The notes under the pieces: generated by a model
Database searches by the model: none
What the model was told of the DNA's origin: nothing
What the model saw: the letters and a program-made list of their open reading frames with translations, nothing else
Shown here: in pieces, positions 8,722 to 18,983 of the stretch
Position numbering within the stretch: position 1 is the stretch's first letter
How the letters are laid out: the number at the start of each line of letters is the position of its first letter
Assembly: GCF_016461955.1 (NCBI RefSeq)
Contig: NZ_JADMNM010000004.1
Location: forward strand, 124,001-188,000
Length of the DNA stretch: 64,000 nucleotides
From: Qipengyuania sp. YIM B01966
Lineage (GTDB): Bacteria; Pseudomonadota; Alphaproteobacteria; Sphingomonadales; Sphingomonadaceae
Reading direction: 5' to 3'
Translations under genes and position numbers: made by a program

Positions 8722-9918
8722 ATGAACATTCACGAATATCAGGCCAAGGAATTGCTGGCGCAGCACGGTATCCCCGTCCCCGCGGGCCACGCCGCGCTGA
8801 CGGTCGAGGAAGCAGTCGAGGCCGCCCGCCAGCTGCCCGGGCCGCTGTACGTGGTGAAGGCGCAGATCCATGCCGGCGGGCGCGGCAAGGGCAAGTTCAC
8901 GGAACTTGGGCCCGAGGCCAAGGGCGGCGTGCGGCTGGCCAGGACGATCGAAGAGGTCGAGGCCAATGCCCGCGAGATGCTCGGCAATACGCTCGTCACG
9001 ATCCAGACGGGCGATGCCGGCAAGCAGGTCAACCGCCTCTACATCACTGACGGGGTCGATATCGGCAAGGAATACTACCTGTCGCTGGTGGTTGACCGGG
9101 CGACCGGCTGGATCGCGATGATCGCCAGCACCGAAGGCGGGATGAGCATCGAGGACGTGGCGCACGACACGCCCGAAAAGATCACCACCATAACCATCGA
9201 CCCGGCACAGGGCTTCATGCCGCATCACGGCCGCGCGCTCGCCTTCGGTCTCAAGCTGACAGGCGACCTCAACAAGCAGGCGCAGAAGCTCGGCAAGCAG
9301 CTTTATGACGCCTTCGTCGCGCTCGACTGTTCGATGATCGAAATCAACCCGCTCGCTGAAACCGAAGGCAAGCTGATGGTTCTCGACGCCAAGATGAGCT
9401 TCGATTCGAACGCGCTCTATCGCCACCCCGAGATCGAGGCGCTGCGCGACGAGACCGAGGAAGACCCGGCCGAGGTCGAGGCGAGCAAGTACGACCTCGC
9501 CTACATCAAGCTAGACGGGAATATCGGCTGCATGGTCAATGGCGCGGGCCTCGCCATGGCGACGATGGATATCATCAAGCTGAACGGCGCCTTCCCGGCA
9601 AACTTCCTCGATGTCGGCGGCGGCGCTTCGAAGGAAAAGGTCACCGAAGCGTTCAAGATCATCCTGTCCGACCCGGCGGTCGAGGGAATTCTGGTCAATA
9701 TCTTCGGCGGCATCATGAAGTGCGACATCATCGCCGACGGGATCGTCGCCGCGGCCAAGGAGGTGAACCTCTCGGTGCCGCTGGTCGTCCGGCTCGAAGG
9801 GACCAATGTCGAGAAAGGCAAGGAGATCCTTGCCAACTCCGGCCTCGCCATCGTGCCGGCCGACGATCTGGGCGACGCCGCCCGCAAGATCGTCGCCGAG
9901 GTGAAGCAGGCCGCCTGA
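8722..9918 (+). CDS. sucC: Succinate-CoA ligase (ADP-forming) beta subunit
   Basis: The beta subunit of succinyl-CoA synthetase (TCA cycle) has 398 residues. The N-terminus [16 protein letters not shown] opens an ATP-grasp fold (about 1-235). The CoA-ligase domain contains [14 protein letters not shown] and [12 protein letters not shown]. The ATG follows AAGGTGAAAAGAGCG. The gene is not followed by sucD; etfBA come next, after a 62-base gap holding a promoter-like sequence, so sucD must be elsewhere. Confidence 0.96.
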   Translation: MNIHEYQAKELLAQHGIPVPAGHAALTVEEAVEAARQLPGPLYVVKAQIHAGGRGKGKFTELGPEAKGGVRLARTIEEVEANAREMLGNTLVTIQTGDAGKQVNRLYITDGVDIGKEYYLSLVVDRATGWIAMIASTEGGMSIEDVAHDTPEKITTITIDPAQGFMPHHGRALAFGLKLTGDLNKQAQKLGKQLYDAFVALDCSMIEINPLAETEGKLMVLDAKMSFDSNALYRHPEIEALRDETEEDPAEVEASKYDLAYIKLDGNIGCMVNGAGLAMATMDIIKLNGAFPANFLDVGGGASKEKVTEAFKIILSDPAVEGILVNIFGGIMKCDIIADGIVAAAKEVNLSVPLVVRLEGTNVEKGKEILANSGLAIVPADDLGDAARKIVAEVKQAA

Positions 9919-9925
9919 GGGCTGG

Positions 9926-9954
9926 TTGACGCTTACGTAAAGGTTAGATAGACG
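9926..9954 (+). promoter_or_regulatory. Candidate sigma-70 promoter of etfBA
   Basis: TTGACG and TAGACG are separated by 17 bases, 27 bases before the etfB ATG. The 8-bp palindrome TTACGTAA (9933-9940) lies in the spacer, where a dimeric regulator could bind. This separates etfBA transcriptionally from sucC. Confidence 0.5.
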
Positions 9955-9980
9955 CTGCGCAGAGCAAAGGAGCGCGAGAC

Positions 9981-10739
9981 ATGAAGATCCTCGTCCCCGT
10001 CAAGCGGGTGATCGATTACAATGTGAAGCCCCGGGTCAAGGCCGACGGCTCGGGTGTCGATCTTGCCAACGTCAAGATGAGCATGAACCCGTTCGACGAA
10101 ATCGCCGTCGAAGAGGCGATCCGGCTCAAGGAAAAGGGCCACGCGACCGAGATCGTCGCGGTCAGCATCGGCCCGGCCAAGGCGCAGGAAACGCTGCGCA
10201 CTGCGCTCGCCATGGGCGCCGACCGGGCGATCCTGGTCGATACCGGCGAAGAAGGCGCCTCGGCGCTGGAGCCGCTGGCGGTGGCCAAGATTTTGAAGGC
10301 GATTGCCGATGCCGAACAGCCTGGCCTGGTGCTGCTGGGCAAGCAGGCGATTGACGATGATTCCAACCAGACCGGCCAGATGCTCGCTGCGCTGATGGGC
10401 CGGCCGCAGGGCACCTTTGCCAATACGGTCGAAATCGACGGCGATCACGTGACGGTCAAGCGCGAGGTTGATGGCGGGCTCGAAACCGTGAAGCTGGCCC
10501 TCCCGGCGATCGTCACCACCGACCTCCGCCTCAACGAACCGCGCTATGCTAGCCTCCCCAACATCATGAAGGCCAAGCAGAAGCCGCTCGAGACCAAGAG
10601 CCCGGCCGATTACGGTGTGGACACCACGCCCCGGTTGAAGACGCTGCACGTCGCCGAACCGCCGGTTCGGCAGGCCGGGATCAAGGTTGCCGATGTCGAC
10701 GAACTCGTCGCCAAGATGAAGGCGCTGGGGATCGCCTGA
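9981..10739 (+). CDS. etfB: Electron transfer flavoprotein beta subunit
   Basis: The AMP-binding subunit of the EtfAB heterodimer accepts electrons from acyl-CoA and other dehydrogenases and passes them to ETF-quinone oxidoreductase. The 252-residue length is typical. Family blocks visible are [14 protein letters not shown] at the start, [14 protein letters not shown] near residue 35 and [17 protein letters not shown] near residue 118. It is followed after 29 bases by etfA in one operon. Confidence 0.96.
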   Translation: MKILVPVKRVIDYNVKPRVKADGSGVDLANVKMSMNPFDEIAVEEAIRLKEKGHATEIVAVSIGPAKAQETLRTALAMGADRAILVDTGEEGASALEPLAVAKILKAIADAEQPGLVLLGKQAIDDDSNQTGQMLAALMGRPQGTFANTVEIDGDHVTVKREVDGGLETVKLALPAIVTTDLRLNEPRYASLPNIMKAKQKPLETKSPADYGVDTTPRLKTLHVAEPPVRQAGIKVADVDELVAKMKALGIA

Positions 10740-10768
10740 GCGGCGCCTGAGCGAAAAGGACAGTGGAT

Positions 10769-11698
10769 ATGAAAACTCTCGTCTGGGTCGAACACGACAA
10801 TAGCAGCATCAAGGATGCGACGCTGAGCGCCGTCACCGCCGCTGCAAAGCTCGGCGAAGTGCACCTGCTGGTGGCCGGGCACAATGCCGCAGGCGTTGCC
10901 GACGAAGCCGCGAAGATCGCCGGCGTCAGCAAGGTCCATCTGGCAGACGATGCAGCGTATGATCACGCGCTGCCGGAAAATGTCGCACCGCTGGTGGCCG
11001 AGCTGATGGGCCATCACGATGCCTTCGTCGCGCCCGCCACCACCACCGGCAAGAACATCGCCCCGCGCGTCGCCGCGTTGCTCGACGTGATGCAGATTTC
11101 CGAAGTGCTGTCGGTCGAAGGTGAGCGGACCTTCACCCGCCCGATCTATGCCGGCAACGCCATCGCCACGGTCGAATCGAGCGATCCCAAGCTGGTCCTG
11201 ACCGTGCGCGGCACCGCCTTCGACAAGGCCGCGCGCGAGGGTGGCAGCGGCACGGTCGAGGCGGTGAGCGGGGCGGGCAATGCCGGCACCGCGCAGTTCG
11301 TCGGACAGGAAATTGCCAAGAGCGAACGGCCCGAACTGACCAGCGCCAAGGTGATCGTTTCGGGCGGTCGCGCGCTCAAGGATGCCGACACCTTCCAGCA
11401 GATCATCATCCCGCTGGCCGACAAGCTGGGTGCCGGCGTCGGCGCCAGCCGTGCGGCGGTCGATGCGGGCTATGTCCCCAACGATTACCAGGTCGGCCAG
11501 ACGGGCAAGATCGTCGCCCCGGAAGTCTATATCGCGGTCGGCATTTCCGGCGCCATCCAGCACCTTGCGGGGATGAAGGATTCCAAGACCATCATCGCCA
11601 TCAACAAGGACGAGGACGCCCCGATCTTCCAGGTCGCCGATATCGGCCTCGTCGGCGATCTCTATAAGCTGGTTCCGGAACTGACCGAAAAGCTCTGA
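10769..11698 (+). CDS. etfA: Electron transfer flavoprotein alpha subunit
   Basis: The FAD-binding partner of EtfB, 309 residues. The C-terminal FAD domain contains [28 protein letters not shown] and the signature [15 protein letters not shown], ending with [15 protein letters not shown]. The ATG follows AAAAGGA by eight bases; a GTG two codons upstream is an alternative. The gene ends in a good terminator. Confidence 0.96.
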   Translation: MKTLVWVEHDNSSIKDATLSAVTAAAKLGEVHLLVAGHNAAGVADEAAKIAGVSKVHLADDAAYDHALPENVAPLVAELMGHHDAFVAPATTTGKNIAPRVAALLDVMQISEVLSVEGERTFTRPIYAGNAIATVESSDPKLVLTVRGTAFDKAAREGGSGTVEAVSGAGNAGTAQFVGQEIAKSERPELTSAKVIVSGGRALKDADTFQQIIIPLADKLGAGVGASRAAVDAGYVPNDYQVGQTGKIVAPEVYIAVGISGAIQHLAGMKDSKTIIAINKDEDAPIFQVADIGLVGDLYKLVPELTEKL

Positions 11699-11723
11699 TC
11701 TTTCGGGCAATTGTAAGGCTGCA

Positions 11724-11760
11724 GGCCGGCGGCGGGGCTTCCCGACGCCGGCCCTTTCTT
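11724..11760 (+). terminator. Rho-independent terminator after etfA
   Basis: The outer stem GGCCGGCG/CGCCGGCC encloses a smaller CGGG-gctt-CCCG hairpin and is followed by CTTTCTT. It lies 26 bases after the etfA stop. Confidence 0.8.
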
Positions 11761-11793
11761 GTACTCTCGAGGCAGGTTGAGGGGATGGGAACG

Positions 11794-12708
11794 ATGCGCA
11801 AGCCGCTGAATGCAATCGTGATCGCCGGGATGGCCGGCAGCCTTATGGCGCAAAGCACGCTTGCCCAGGCCGCAGACAATCCCCCCGCGCCGTACACACG
11901 GGTCGGGCCGTGGGTGGTCGACTATGATGCGGATTTTTGCCGCCTCATCGCCGTGTTTGCTCAGGGCGAACGCCGCATTTCGCTGCAACTCGTTCAGGCG
12001 GGCCCATCATCGACATACGAAATGTTGTTAAGCAGCCCGGAGATCGATGTCCGAAGGCAGTCCTATACGACGCGATGGGATCCGGCCAAGAGCACAACAC
12101 ACACCAACTTCTTCTATGGTCAGGCCGATAGTGGGATGCGGACCGTCCAGTTGAGCACCAGTTTGCTGGACCGCCCCTTCGAGGCGCAAGCGGACCCGGC
12201 TTTGGACAGGGCTGCAGCATGGCGCGCCTATCGGACCGAGCAGCGCGCCTTTGCGCGCACGGTCACGAGTCTCACCTTCGAAGGCGGGCCGCGAATCGGC
12301 GAACACGCCAGTACGCTCGTTACCGGGCCGATGGACCGGGTCCTTGCCGCGCTTGATACGTGCGGGGAAAATCTGGTGCAAAGCTGGGGCTTCGACCCGG
12401 AGCAGCAACTCGCGCTCCGGCAGGGCCCAGAACCGATTGGCAACCCCGGACGCTGGGTTACGCCGGATGATTACCCACCCAGCGCAATCCAGCGCGGCAT
12501 CGGAGGGTTGCTCAAATTCCGCCTGAGCGTCGAAATCGACGGCTCAGTATCGAGTTGTCACATCCCCCGCTCGCTGACGGATGCCGAGTTCAGTGAGGTG
12601 GCGTGCAACGCGCTGAGCAGGCGGGCCCGCTTCCATCCCGCGATTGACGCTTCTGGCAAGCCCGTCCGCGCACTCTATCTGGGCACAATCCGGTTTCAGG
12701 TCGGCTGA
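11794..12708 (+). CDS. Exported protein with TonB-type C-terminal domain
   Basis: A 304-residue protein with a cleavable signal peptide ending near LAQAA. An unrecognised middle domain spans about 30-215, and a TonB-family C-terminal fold about 225-304 (PPSAIQRGIGGLLKFRLSVEIDG, then HIPRSL and a terminal LGTIRFQV). There is no N-terminal membrane anchor or Pro-rich stalk, so it is not a classical TonB; it is probably a periplasmic protein using the domain for binding. Codon use is looser than in its neighbours (TTG and TTA leucines). I chose the ATG nine bases after GAGGGG; an ATG three codons earlier is too close to that site. Confidence 0.7.
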   Translation: MRKPLNAIVIAGMAGSLMAQSTLAQAADNPPAPYTRVGPWVVDYDADFCRLIAVFAQGERRISLQLVQAGPSSTYEMLLSSPEIDVRRQSYTTRWDPAKSTTHTNFFYGQADSGMRTVQLSTSLLDRPFEAQADPALDRAAAWRAYRTEQRAFARTVTSLTFEGGPRIGEHASTLVTGPMDRVLAALDTCGENLVQSWGFDPEQQLALRQGPEPIGNPGRWVTPDDYPPSAIQRGIGGLLKFRLSVEIDGSVSSCHIPRSLTDAEFSEVACNALSRRARFHPAIDASGKPVRALYLGTIRFQVG

Positions 12709-12725
12709 GTTCTGCACGCAACGCG

Positions 12726-14096
12726 TCAATACGCATTCCGGTGCGTCATCACCAGCAGCGTCCGCGCGAGGATCAGCGCGTCGCGCCAGAGCGACCAGGT
12801 CTCGATATATTCGAGATCGGCGGCGAGGCGCTGGGTCAAATCGTGTTCGGTCTCGGTTGTGCCGCGCCAGCCGCGGACCTGCGCGAGGCCCGTCATCCCC
12901 GGCCTAAGCCGGTGGCGGCGCCAATAGAGCGGGTCCACCTCCCAGAACAGACGCTTGCCCGCCTGTGAGCCCAACGCATGGGGGCGCGGGCCGACCAGGC
13001 TCATCGACCCGCCCAGCACGTTCAGCAATTGCGGCAACTCGTCCAGGCTGGTGCGGCGCAGAAACCGGCCGACGCGGGTGACGCGCCCATCGCTGCGGCC
13101 CGCCGAGCGCTGCCCTTCGCCATCCGCCGCCTCGCTGCGCATGGTGCGAAACTTGAGCATCCGGAACAGCCGGTTATGCCGCCCCATTCGCCGCTGAACG
13201 AACAGCGCCGGACCGCCGTCTTCGAGCCGGATCGCCAGCGCAACCAACAGCAGAAGCGGGCTGAGCAAAACCAGCGCGCCGCCAGCTAAGATGAGATCAA
13301 AGGCGCGCTTGGCCGCCCGCGCGCGCAAGCCCAGCGGCCCGGTCGAAACGACCAGCGATACGACCTCGCCATAGCGCGCAAGACCGACGGGTTGAAGCGC
13401 GGCAAGCGGGCCGGACACCAGTTCGCCGCGCACACCGGCCGCGCGCAGCACCTGCGCCCAGTCGGGGCGGGCCGCCTGCTCGCAGGTGACAACCACCCGG
13501 TCCATATTCGCCAGCGCCCGACCCAGCCGATCGAGCGCGGCCGGATCGTCAGGCACCGCCGACAGCCCGGCCTCCGCCGCGTTGAGGGCGAACGCACCCG
13601 GAATGCTGACCGCCGGGCCGCCCGCATCGATCAGCAGGATATTGGTCACCTGCCCGCTCGCCCGACGCTGCACCCAGCGCACGGCAGCGGCGCGGCCAGC
13701 TGTCATGATCAGCGCGCTCAGCACAATGGCAGCGCCGAACCGAGCCCCGGCAAACGGCTCGCTGCCGAGCAGCACGAAGGCGATGAACAGCAACAGTCCC
13801 GTCGCCAGCGCCAGCGCCAGCAGCGCTCGGCCGATCGCCGCCCCAAGATGTTCGAGCGCGCGCTGGGCATAGACCGCCCGGGGGAGCGCGATCGTCCAAT
13901 ACAGCGGAACCAGCAGATGCGCGGGGAGCAGGGCGACCCCGCGCCCGCCGGACAACCACCCGATTACCGCAAAGCCGGCATAAAGCGCGGCTGCGTCGAT
14001 CAGCATGAGCGCGAGATAGAGCCGCAGCCGGAACCGTTCGCGCGACGGGGCGAGCGGCTTGTCGAGCTTGAGCAGGTTACCGGCAGGGGCGTTCAC
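12726..14096 (-). CDS. Polyprenyl glycosylphosphotransferase (bacterial sugar transferase)
   Basis: A 456-residue membrane enzyme that should transfer a sugar-1-phosphate to undecaprenyl phosphate, the first step of exopolysaccharide or O-antigen assembly. Four N-terminal membrane segments (about 25-140) precede a nucleotide-binding-like region. The catalytic bac_transf domain (about 260-455) has an amphipathic membrane helix, QRRMGRHNRLFRMLKFRTMR, DELPQLLNVLGG and the MSLVGPRP signature. It stands alone: no glycosyltransferases or Wzx/Wzy adjoin it. Its start region is divided from holA by about 60 bases. Confidence 0.88.
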   Translation of the reverse strand: MNAPAGNLLKLDKPLAPSRERFRLRLYLALMLIDAAALYAGFAVIGWLSGGRGVALLPAHLLVPLYWTIALPRAVYAQRALEHLGAAIGRALLALALATGLLLFIAFVLLGSEPFAGARFGAAIVLSALIMTAGRAAAVRWVQRRASGQVTNILLIDAGGPAVSIPGAFALNAAEAGLSAVPDDPAALDRLGRALANMDRVVVTCEQAARPDWAQVLRAAGVRGELVSGPLAALQPVGLARYGEVVSLVVSTGPLGLRARAAKRAFDLILAGGALVLLSPLLLLVALAIRLEDGGPALFVQRRMGRHNRLFRMLKFRTMRSEAADGEGQRSAGRSDGRVTRVGRFLRRTSLDELPQLLNVLGGSMSLVGPRPHALGSQAGKRLFWEVDPLYWRRHRLRPGMTGLAQVRGWRGTTETEHDLTQRLAADLEYIETWSLWRDALILARTLLVMTHRNAY

Positions 14097-14160
14097 GTCA
14101 GCGGGAGCCTATCGCCCCCGCGCATAGGGATAAACCCTTATGCGCCGCCGCATCCCCGGT

Positions 14161-15216
14161 TCAGCGGCGCGGGCGGGCGGCGGTCGCGGCGAAGCGGGCG
14201 ATCTGGGTGATTTCCTGCGCCAGCAGCGTCTCGCCCGGATTGCTGGACGCCAGCAAAGCCTGATGCAGCGCAAGCAGCCGCGCGTTAAGCCGTCCGATCC
14301 GCGCGCCGCGCCAACGCTGCAATTGCACGGTGATGTCGCGCCGGTCCTTCCAGAAAATGCGCCGCGCCTTGCTTTCGGCCTCGACGAACCGCTCGACATT
14401 GCCCGCCGGCCCCAGACGCGTGGCCAGCCCGGCCAATTGCGCTGCGCGCCGCTCGATCGCCAGCAGTACCGCGACCGGGCTCATCGACATTTCCCGCATC
14501 CTTCGCAATTCGGCCGGCAGCCGGGCAGTATCGCCCGACAGCACGGCGTTGACCAGCGGGGCGAAGCCGTCATCCTCGGTGCGGGCGCAGATAGCCTCGA
14601 ATGCCTCGGGCGTGGCGGTGACGGGCGCTGCGGGCGCCGCGCCGAGATACAGCGCCAGCTTGTCCACCTCGGACTGAGCGAGCCGCACGTCGAGCCCGGC
14701 GGCGCGCGCCAGCCTTTCGGCAAGGTCGCCATTGAGGCGGATGCCCGCCTTGTCGGCCATGGTCCGCACTGCTCCGGTCACCTGGCCCAGGTCGGGGGGA
14801 TAGAACATCGCCACCAGCGCATCGCCGCGTTTTTCGAGCAGCTTGGCGATGCGCGATTTGTCGGTTGCGGCGGTGGCAATGATCAGCACCGGGCATATCC
14901 CGCCTTCGCCGGCGTCGATCTGGCCGACGAGGTTTTCGACGGCGGCCGCGCTTTCATCACCCTGCGTGCGGACCCACAGGTGTCGCGCCCCGGCAAACAG
15001 CGAGGTCGAGCGCGCCTCGTCGGCCAACGCCACCTGATCGCGCCTAAGGTCAGCCCCCGACAGCTCCACTCGCTCGCCCGCGTCGGGCAGCATGGCCGCG
15101 ATCCTTGCCGCAGCAACCGACGCCCCGCCCTCGTCCGGGCCGCAGAAATAGAAGATCCGGCAGTCGCGCACCGCGCGCGGGGCGGCGGCGGCGAAATCCT
15201 TTTGGCTGGCCTTCAC
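14161..15216 (-). CDS. holA: DNA polymerase III delta subunit
   Basis: A clamp-loader subunit of 351 residues that opens the beta sliding clamp. The N-terminus MKASQKDFA and the FYFCGPDEGGASVAAARIA segment match HolA, followed by the AAA+-like fold without Walker function and a helical C-terminal collar domain. It overlaps lptE upstream by four bases, the standard alphaproteobacterial leuS-lptE-holA arrangement. Confidence 0.9.
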   Translation of the reverse strand: MKASQKDFAAAAPRAVRDCRIFYFCGPDEGGASVAAARIAAMLPDAGERVELSGADLRRDQVALADEARSTSLFAGARHLWVRTQGDESAAAVENLVGQIDAGEGGICPVLIIATAATDKSRIAKLLEKRGDALVAMFYPPDLGQVTGAVRTMADKAGIRLNGDLAERLARAAGLDVRLAQSEVDKLALYLGAAPAAPVTATPEAFEAICARTEDDGFAPLVNAVLSGDTARLPAELRRMREMSMSPVAVLLAIERRAAQLAGLATRLGPAGNVERFVEAESKARRIFWKDRRDITVQLQRWRGARIGRLNARLLALHQALLASSNPGETLLAQEITQIARFAATAARPRR

Positions 15217-15737
15217 GGCTGTGCGCGCAGGCGCAGCGACAGGCGGGTCACAATCCGCTGGGCCAGATCCTGCGCGAGATTTTCCAGCGCGCGCTCTTCG
15301 GCAGCGATGGTGGCATATTCGCTCGACACGACGTCGATCCCGGCATCGGTGCCGTCAGTCGCGTCAATCACGATCGCCCCGGTGGCGAGGTCAACCAGCT
15401 GATATCGCGCCCGCAAGGTCCGCCGTTCGCGCCCGGTTGTGTCGTCGCTAAGCAGGCCGAGGCCCTGCAACTGGTCGTCCAGCCGCACATCGAGCCGGTA
15501 ACGCGCGCTGCCTTCGTCGATCGCCGCACCGCCGCGGGTGAAAGACAGGCGATCATTGAGCGCATTGCGGACCAGCCAGCCGCCGCGACCCGGTATCGCC
15601 GAGACCCGCACCTGCGCCAGCTCGCCGGCGACCGGATTGGCCCGGCCCGAGGCGTAAAGCGGTTGCAGCCCGCAGCCCCCCAGCGCAGTGCTCCCGAGTG
15701 CCAGCAGCAGCGCAGCGAGGGGCGCAGCACGCGTCAT
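15213..15737 (-). CDS. lptE: LPS-assembly lipoprotein LptE
   Basis: An outer-membrane lipoprotein (174 residues) that plugs the LptD translocon. The signal peptide ends in lipobox ALGGC (Cys near 22), followed by GLQPLYASG, typical of alphaproteobacterial LptE. A long region of beta strands and a helical C-terminus rich in E/R follow. It overlaps both leuS (ATGA) and holA, so translation of the three is coupled. Confidence 0.88.
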   Translation of the reverse strand: MTRAAPLAALLLALGSTALGGCGLQPLYASGRANPVAGELAQVRVSAIPGRGGWLVRNALNDRLSFTRGGAAIDEGSARYRLDVRLDDQLQGLGLLSDDTTGRERRTLRARYQLVDLATGAIVIDATDGTDAGIDVVSSEYATIAAEERALENLAQDLAQRIVTRLSLRLRAQP

Positions 15738-18247
15738 GCGACGATGTTGACCAGCCGGTCGGGAATCACGATCACCTTGCGAATTTCCGCGCCATCGAGG
15801 CTACGCTGCACCTTGTCGCTGGCCAGCGCAAGCGCCTCCAGCTCGGCCTGCGGCAGGCCCTTGGGGGCTGTCAGCGTTTCGCGCAGCTTGCCCTTGATCT
15901 GCACCGCGATAGTCACCTGGTCCTCGACCAGCAGCGCCGGATCGACCTCGGGCCAGACGGCTTCGGCGACCAGACCGCGCTCGCCCCGGCGGGCCCAGGC
16001 CTCTTCGGCGAGATGCGGCATCATCGGCGCGACCAGCAGGATCAGCGTCCGCACCGCCGCATCGCGGCTGGCCGATGGCGCGGCCTTTTCGGTCGACCCG
16101 GCGAGTTCGTAAATCCGCGCCACCGCCTTGTTGAACGACAGCGCCTCGATATCGGCGGCGACCGCGGCGATGGTCTGATGGGTCTTGCGCTCGAGAGCGG
16201 CGTCCTGGTCGCCCGAGCCCGACAGCGGCGCGGCAAACAGCCGCCACAGGCGCTGGACGAAGCGGCTGCACCCTTCGATGCCCGCCTCGCTCCACGGCAG
16301 ATCGCGCTCGGGCGGGCTGTCCGACAACATGAACCAGCGCACCGCATCCGCCCCGTGGCGGGCGATGATCGTGTCGGGGTCGACGACATTCTTCTTCGAC
16401 TTCGACATCTTGACCACGCGGCCGGTGGTGACGGGCGCGCCATTGGCGACCTCCACCCAATCCGCCCCCTCGCGGCGAACCTCGTCAGGCGACAGCCAGC
16501 TGCCATCACCCGCCTGATAGGTCTCGTGCGTCACCATCCCTTGCGTGAACAGGCTGGCGAAAGGTTCGGCCACATCGATCAGCCCGATGCGGTTGAGCGC
16601 GCGGGTCCAGAAGCGGGCGTAGAGGAGGTGCAGGATCGCGTGCTCGATCCCGCCAATATATTGTTCGACCGGCAGCCACTTGGCCAGTTCCTCGCGGTCG
16701 AACGGTTTATCTGCCGGCTGGCTGGCAAAGCGCAGGAAATACCACGAGGAATCGACGAAGGTGTCGAGCGTGTCGGTCTCGCGCCGGGCGGCTGCGCCGC
16801 ATTGGGGGCAGGTGGTGCGCTGCCAGGTCGGGTGCCGTTCGAGCGGATTGCCCGGCGCGGAGAAGTCGACATCCTCGGGCAGCACCACGGGCAGCTGGCC
16901 CTTGGGCACCGGCACGATTCCGCAGTCATCGCAATGAATGAACGGGATCGGTGTCCCCCAATAGCGTTGGCGCGACACGCCCCAATCGCGCAGCCGCCAG
17001 ACGGTCTTGCCGTGGCCCCAGCCTTCCGCCTCGGCCCGGTCGATTACCGCGCGAATGGCGAGCGGCACGTCCATCCCGTCAAGGAAATCCGAATTGACCA
17101 GCACGCCGTCGCCCGGCTCGGCCTCGCCCGCCAGCGGCAGGCCCGCGTCATCGACGGAAGGGGCGACCACGCGCGGGATCGGCAGGCCGTATTTGCTGGC
17201 GAAATCATAGTCGCGCTGATCGTGGCCGGGCACGCCCATCACCGCGCCGGTGCCATATTCCATGAGCACGAAATTGGCGATGAACACCGGCAGCTGCACG
17301 CCGGTGAACGGATGCACCGCGCCAATGCCGGTATCGAAGCCGAGCTTTTCGGCGGTTTCCAGCTCGGCCGCGGTGGTGCCGCCCTGCTTGCAGCGGTCGA
17401 TGAATTTGGCCGCCTCGCAATTGGTCATCGCCACGCCCTGTGCCACGGGGTGGTCAGGCGCGACGGCGACGAAGCTGGCCCCAAAGATCGTGTCGGGCCG
17501 GGTAGAATAGACCGCCAGCCGCTCGCCGTTCGACAGGGCGAAGCTGAATTCGAGCCCCTGGCTCTTGCCGATCCAGTTTTCCTGCATCAGCCGGACCTTG
17601 TCGGGCCATTGGTCGAGGCTGGCGAGACCGTCGAGCAGTTCCTCGGCAAAGTCGGTAATCTTGAGGAACCACTGCGCCAGCTTGCGCTTCTCGACCAGCG
17701 CGCCCGAACGCCAGCCGCGCCCGTCGATTACCTGTTCATTGGCCAGCACGGTCTGGTCGACCGGGTCCCAATTGACCTCGCTCTCCTTGCGATAGACGAG
17801 ACCGGCGGCATAGAGGCCGAGGAACAGCGCCTGTTCGTGGCCGTAATATTCGGGCTCGCACGTGGCCAGTTCGCGGCTCCAGTCGAGCGCGAAGCCGATC
17901 CGCTGCAACTGCGCCTTCATGTTGGCGATATTGTCGCGGGTCCAGCTGCCGGGGTGGACGCCCTTTTCCATCGCCGCGTTTTCCGCCGGCATCCCAAAGG
18001 CATCCCACCCCATCGGGTGCAGCACCTCGAAGCCGCGCATCCGCTTGTAGCGGGCGAGCACGTCGCCCATCGTGTAATTGCGGACATGGCCGATATGGAT
18101 GCGCCCGGAGGGGTAAGGGAACATCTCGAGCACGTAGCTCTTGGGCTTGGCGCTGGCGCTGTCGGCGCGGAATATCTGCGCCTCGTCCCAGACGCGCTGC
18201 CACTTGCCGTCAGAAATGGCGGGATCGAAGCGCTCTGGCGCGGTCAT
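15734..18247 (-). CDS. leuS: Leucyl-tRNA synthetase
   Basis: A class I synthetase of 837 residues. The HIGH motif is in [14 protein letters not shown] near residue 50. The zinc-type insertion [10 protein letters not shown] with TCPQCG is near residues 430-465, and the KMSKS motif is [13 protein letters not shown] near residue 610. The editing domain contains [13 protein letters not shown]. It is the second gene of the DUF3576-leuS-lptE-holA operon. Confidence 0.97.
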   Translation of the reverse strand: MTAPERFDPAISDGKWQRVWDEAQIFRADSASAKPKSYVLEMFPYPSGRIHIGHVRNYTMGDVLARYKRMRGFEVLHPMGWDAFGMPAENAAMEKGVHPGSWTRDNIANMKAQLQRIGFALDWSRELATCEPEYYGHEQALFLGLYAAGLVYRKESEVNWDPVDQTVLANEQVIDGRGWRSGALVEKRKLAQWFLKITDFAEELLDGLASLDQWPDKVRLMQENWIGKSQGLEFSFALSNGERLAVYSTRPDTIFGASFVAVAPDHPVAQGVAMTNCEAAKFIDRCKQGGTTAAELETAEKLGFDTGIGAVHPFTGVQLPVFIANFVLMEYGTGAVMGVPGHDQRDYDFASKYGLPIPRVVAPSVDDAGLPLAGEAEPGDGVLVNSDFLDGMDVPLAIRAVIDRAEAEGWGHGKTVWRLRDWGVSRQRYWGTPIPFIHCDDCGIVPVPKGQLPVVLPEDVDFSAPGNPLERHPTWQRTTCPQCGAAARRETDTLDTFVDSSWYFLRFASQPADKPFDREELAKWLPVEQYIGGIEHAILHLLYARFWTRALNRIGLIDVAEPFASLFTQGMVTHETYQAGDGSWLSPDEVRREGADWVEVANGAPVTTGRVVKMSKSKKNVVDPDTIIARHGADAVRWFMLSDSPPERDLPWSEAGIEGCSRFVQRLWRLFAAPLSGSGDQDAALERKTHQTIAAVAADIEALSFNKAVARIYELAGSTEKAAPSASRDAAVRTLILLVAPMMPHLAEEAWARRGERGLVAEAVWPEVDPALLVEDQVTIAVQIKGKLRETLTAPKGLPQAELEALALASDKVQRSLDGAEIRKVIVIPDRLVNIVA

Positions 18248-18274
18248 GGCAATCGGGCCTTCGCTGTGTGCGGC

Positions 18275-18730
18275 TTAGCCGGCCACGGCTTCGCGGCGAA
18301 GCTGGCGCGCCTTGGTCAGGATGATATCCTCGAGCCGCTGGACGGTCGCCGCCTGCACCGGCGCATCGACCCACATCCCGTTCTGCGCGACCTGCCGGCC
18401 GGCGGCGACCCGAATCGCATCGGCGCGCAAATCCTGGTCGAGGATGGTGACCGTCAGCTTGACCCGTTCGCCCGGATTGCGCGGATTGGCATACCAGTCG
18501 GTGACGATCACCCCGCCGGCGCTGTCGGCCTGGGTGATCTGCGCGAAACTGACCGTTTCGAGCGCGGCGCGCCAGAGATAGGAATTGACCCCGATGGTCG
18601 TCACATTGCTGGCGGCAAGGTCGGCACGCGGCAGATCGCGGCCACCGGCGCAAGCCGTGAGCGCCAGCGCGGCGACGGCAGGTGCGCCGAGCAGCGCGAT
18701 ACGGCGAAACGAGGGGGCAAAACCGGTCAT
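18275..18730 (-). CDS. DUF3576 lipoprotein
   Basis: A 151-residue lipoprotein precursor with signal peptide and lipobox (ALTAC, Cys near 27). The DUF3576 core NVTTIGVNSYLWRAALETV is diagnostic, followed by VIVTDWYANP. The molecular function is unknown. The family sits immediately upstream of leuS in many alphaproteobacteria, so an envelope-biogenesis role with LptE is plausible but inferred. Confidence 0.85.
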   Translation of the reverse strand: MTGFAPSFRRIALLGAPAVAALALTACAGGRDLPRADLAASNVTTIGVNSYLWRAALETVSFAQITQADSAGGVIVTDWYANPRNPGERVKLTVTILDQDLRADAIRVAAGRQVAQNGMWVDAPVQAATVQRLEDIILTKARQLRREAVAG

Positions 18731-18983
18731 GTTCGTCCTGTCAGAAACGGGTTACCGTCTCTATACCTGCCCACGCGGGGGCGGCAAGCGCCACGCGCGC
18801 ATGGGCCTTGTACCGGTCCAATTGTGGGGTGTGTGCAACAGTCAGAACCAGGAGCGCCAAAGCGACGCGAAAGGTTTTGAAATCCGGGAAACGAGTCCTA
18901 TTCTGCCCGTTGAAGCAACGGATTTATGCGGAGTCGCATCCCTCGAAAGTCTCCGTTTGCAGGTTGAGGAGCTTAAAGACCCG

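Noticed and set aside
15698-18880. A 1,060-residue open frame on the + strand
   Set aside because: It runs antisense through leuS, lptE and the DUF3576 gene. Its composition is the Arg/His/Gly-rich pattern of a GC-rich shadow frame and no domain is visible.
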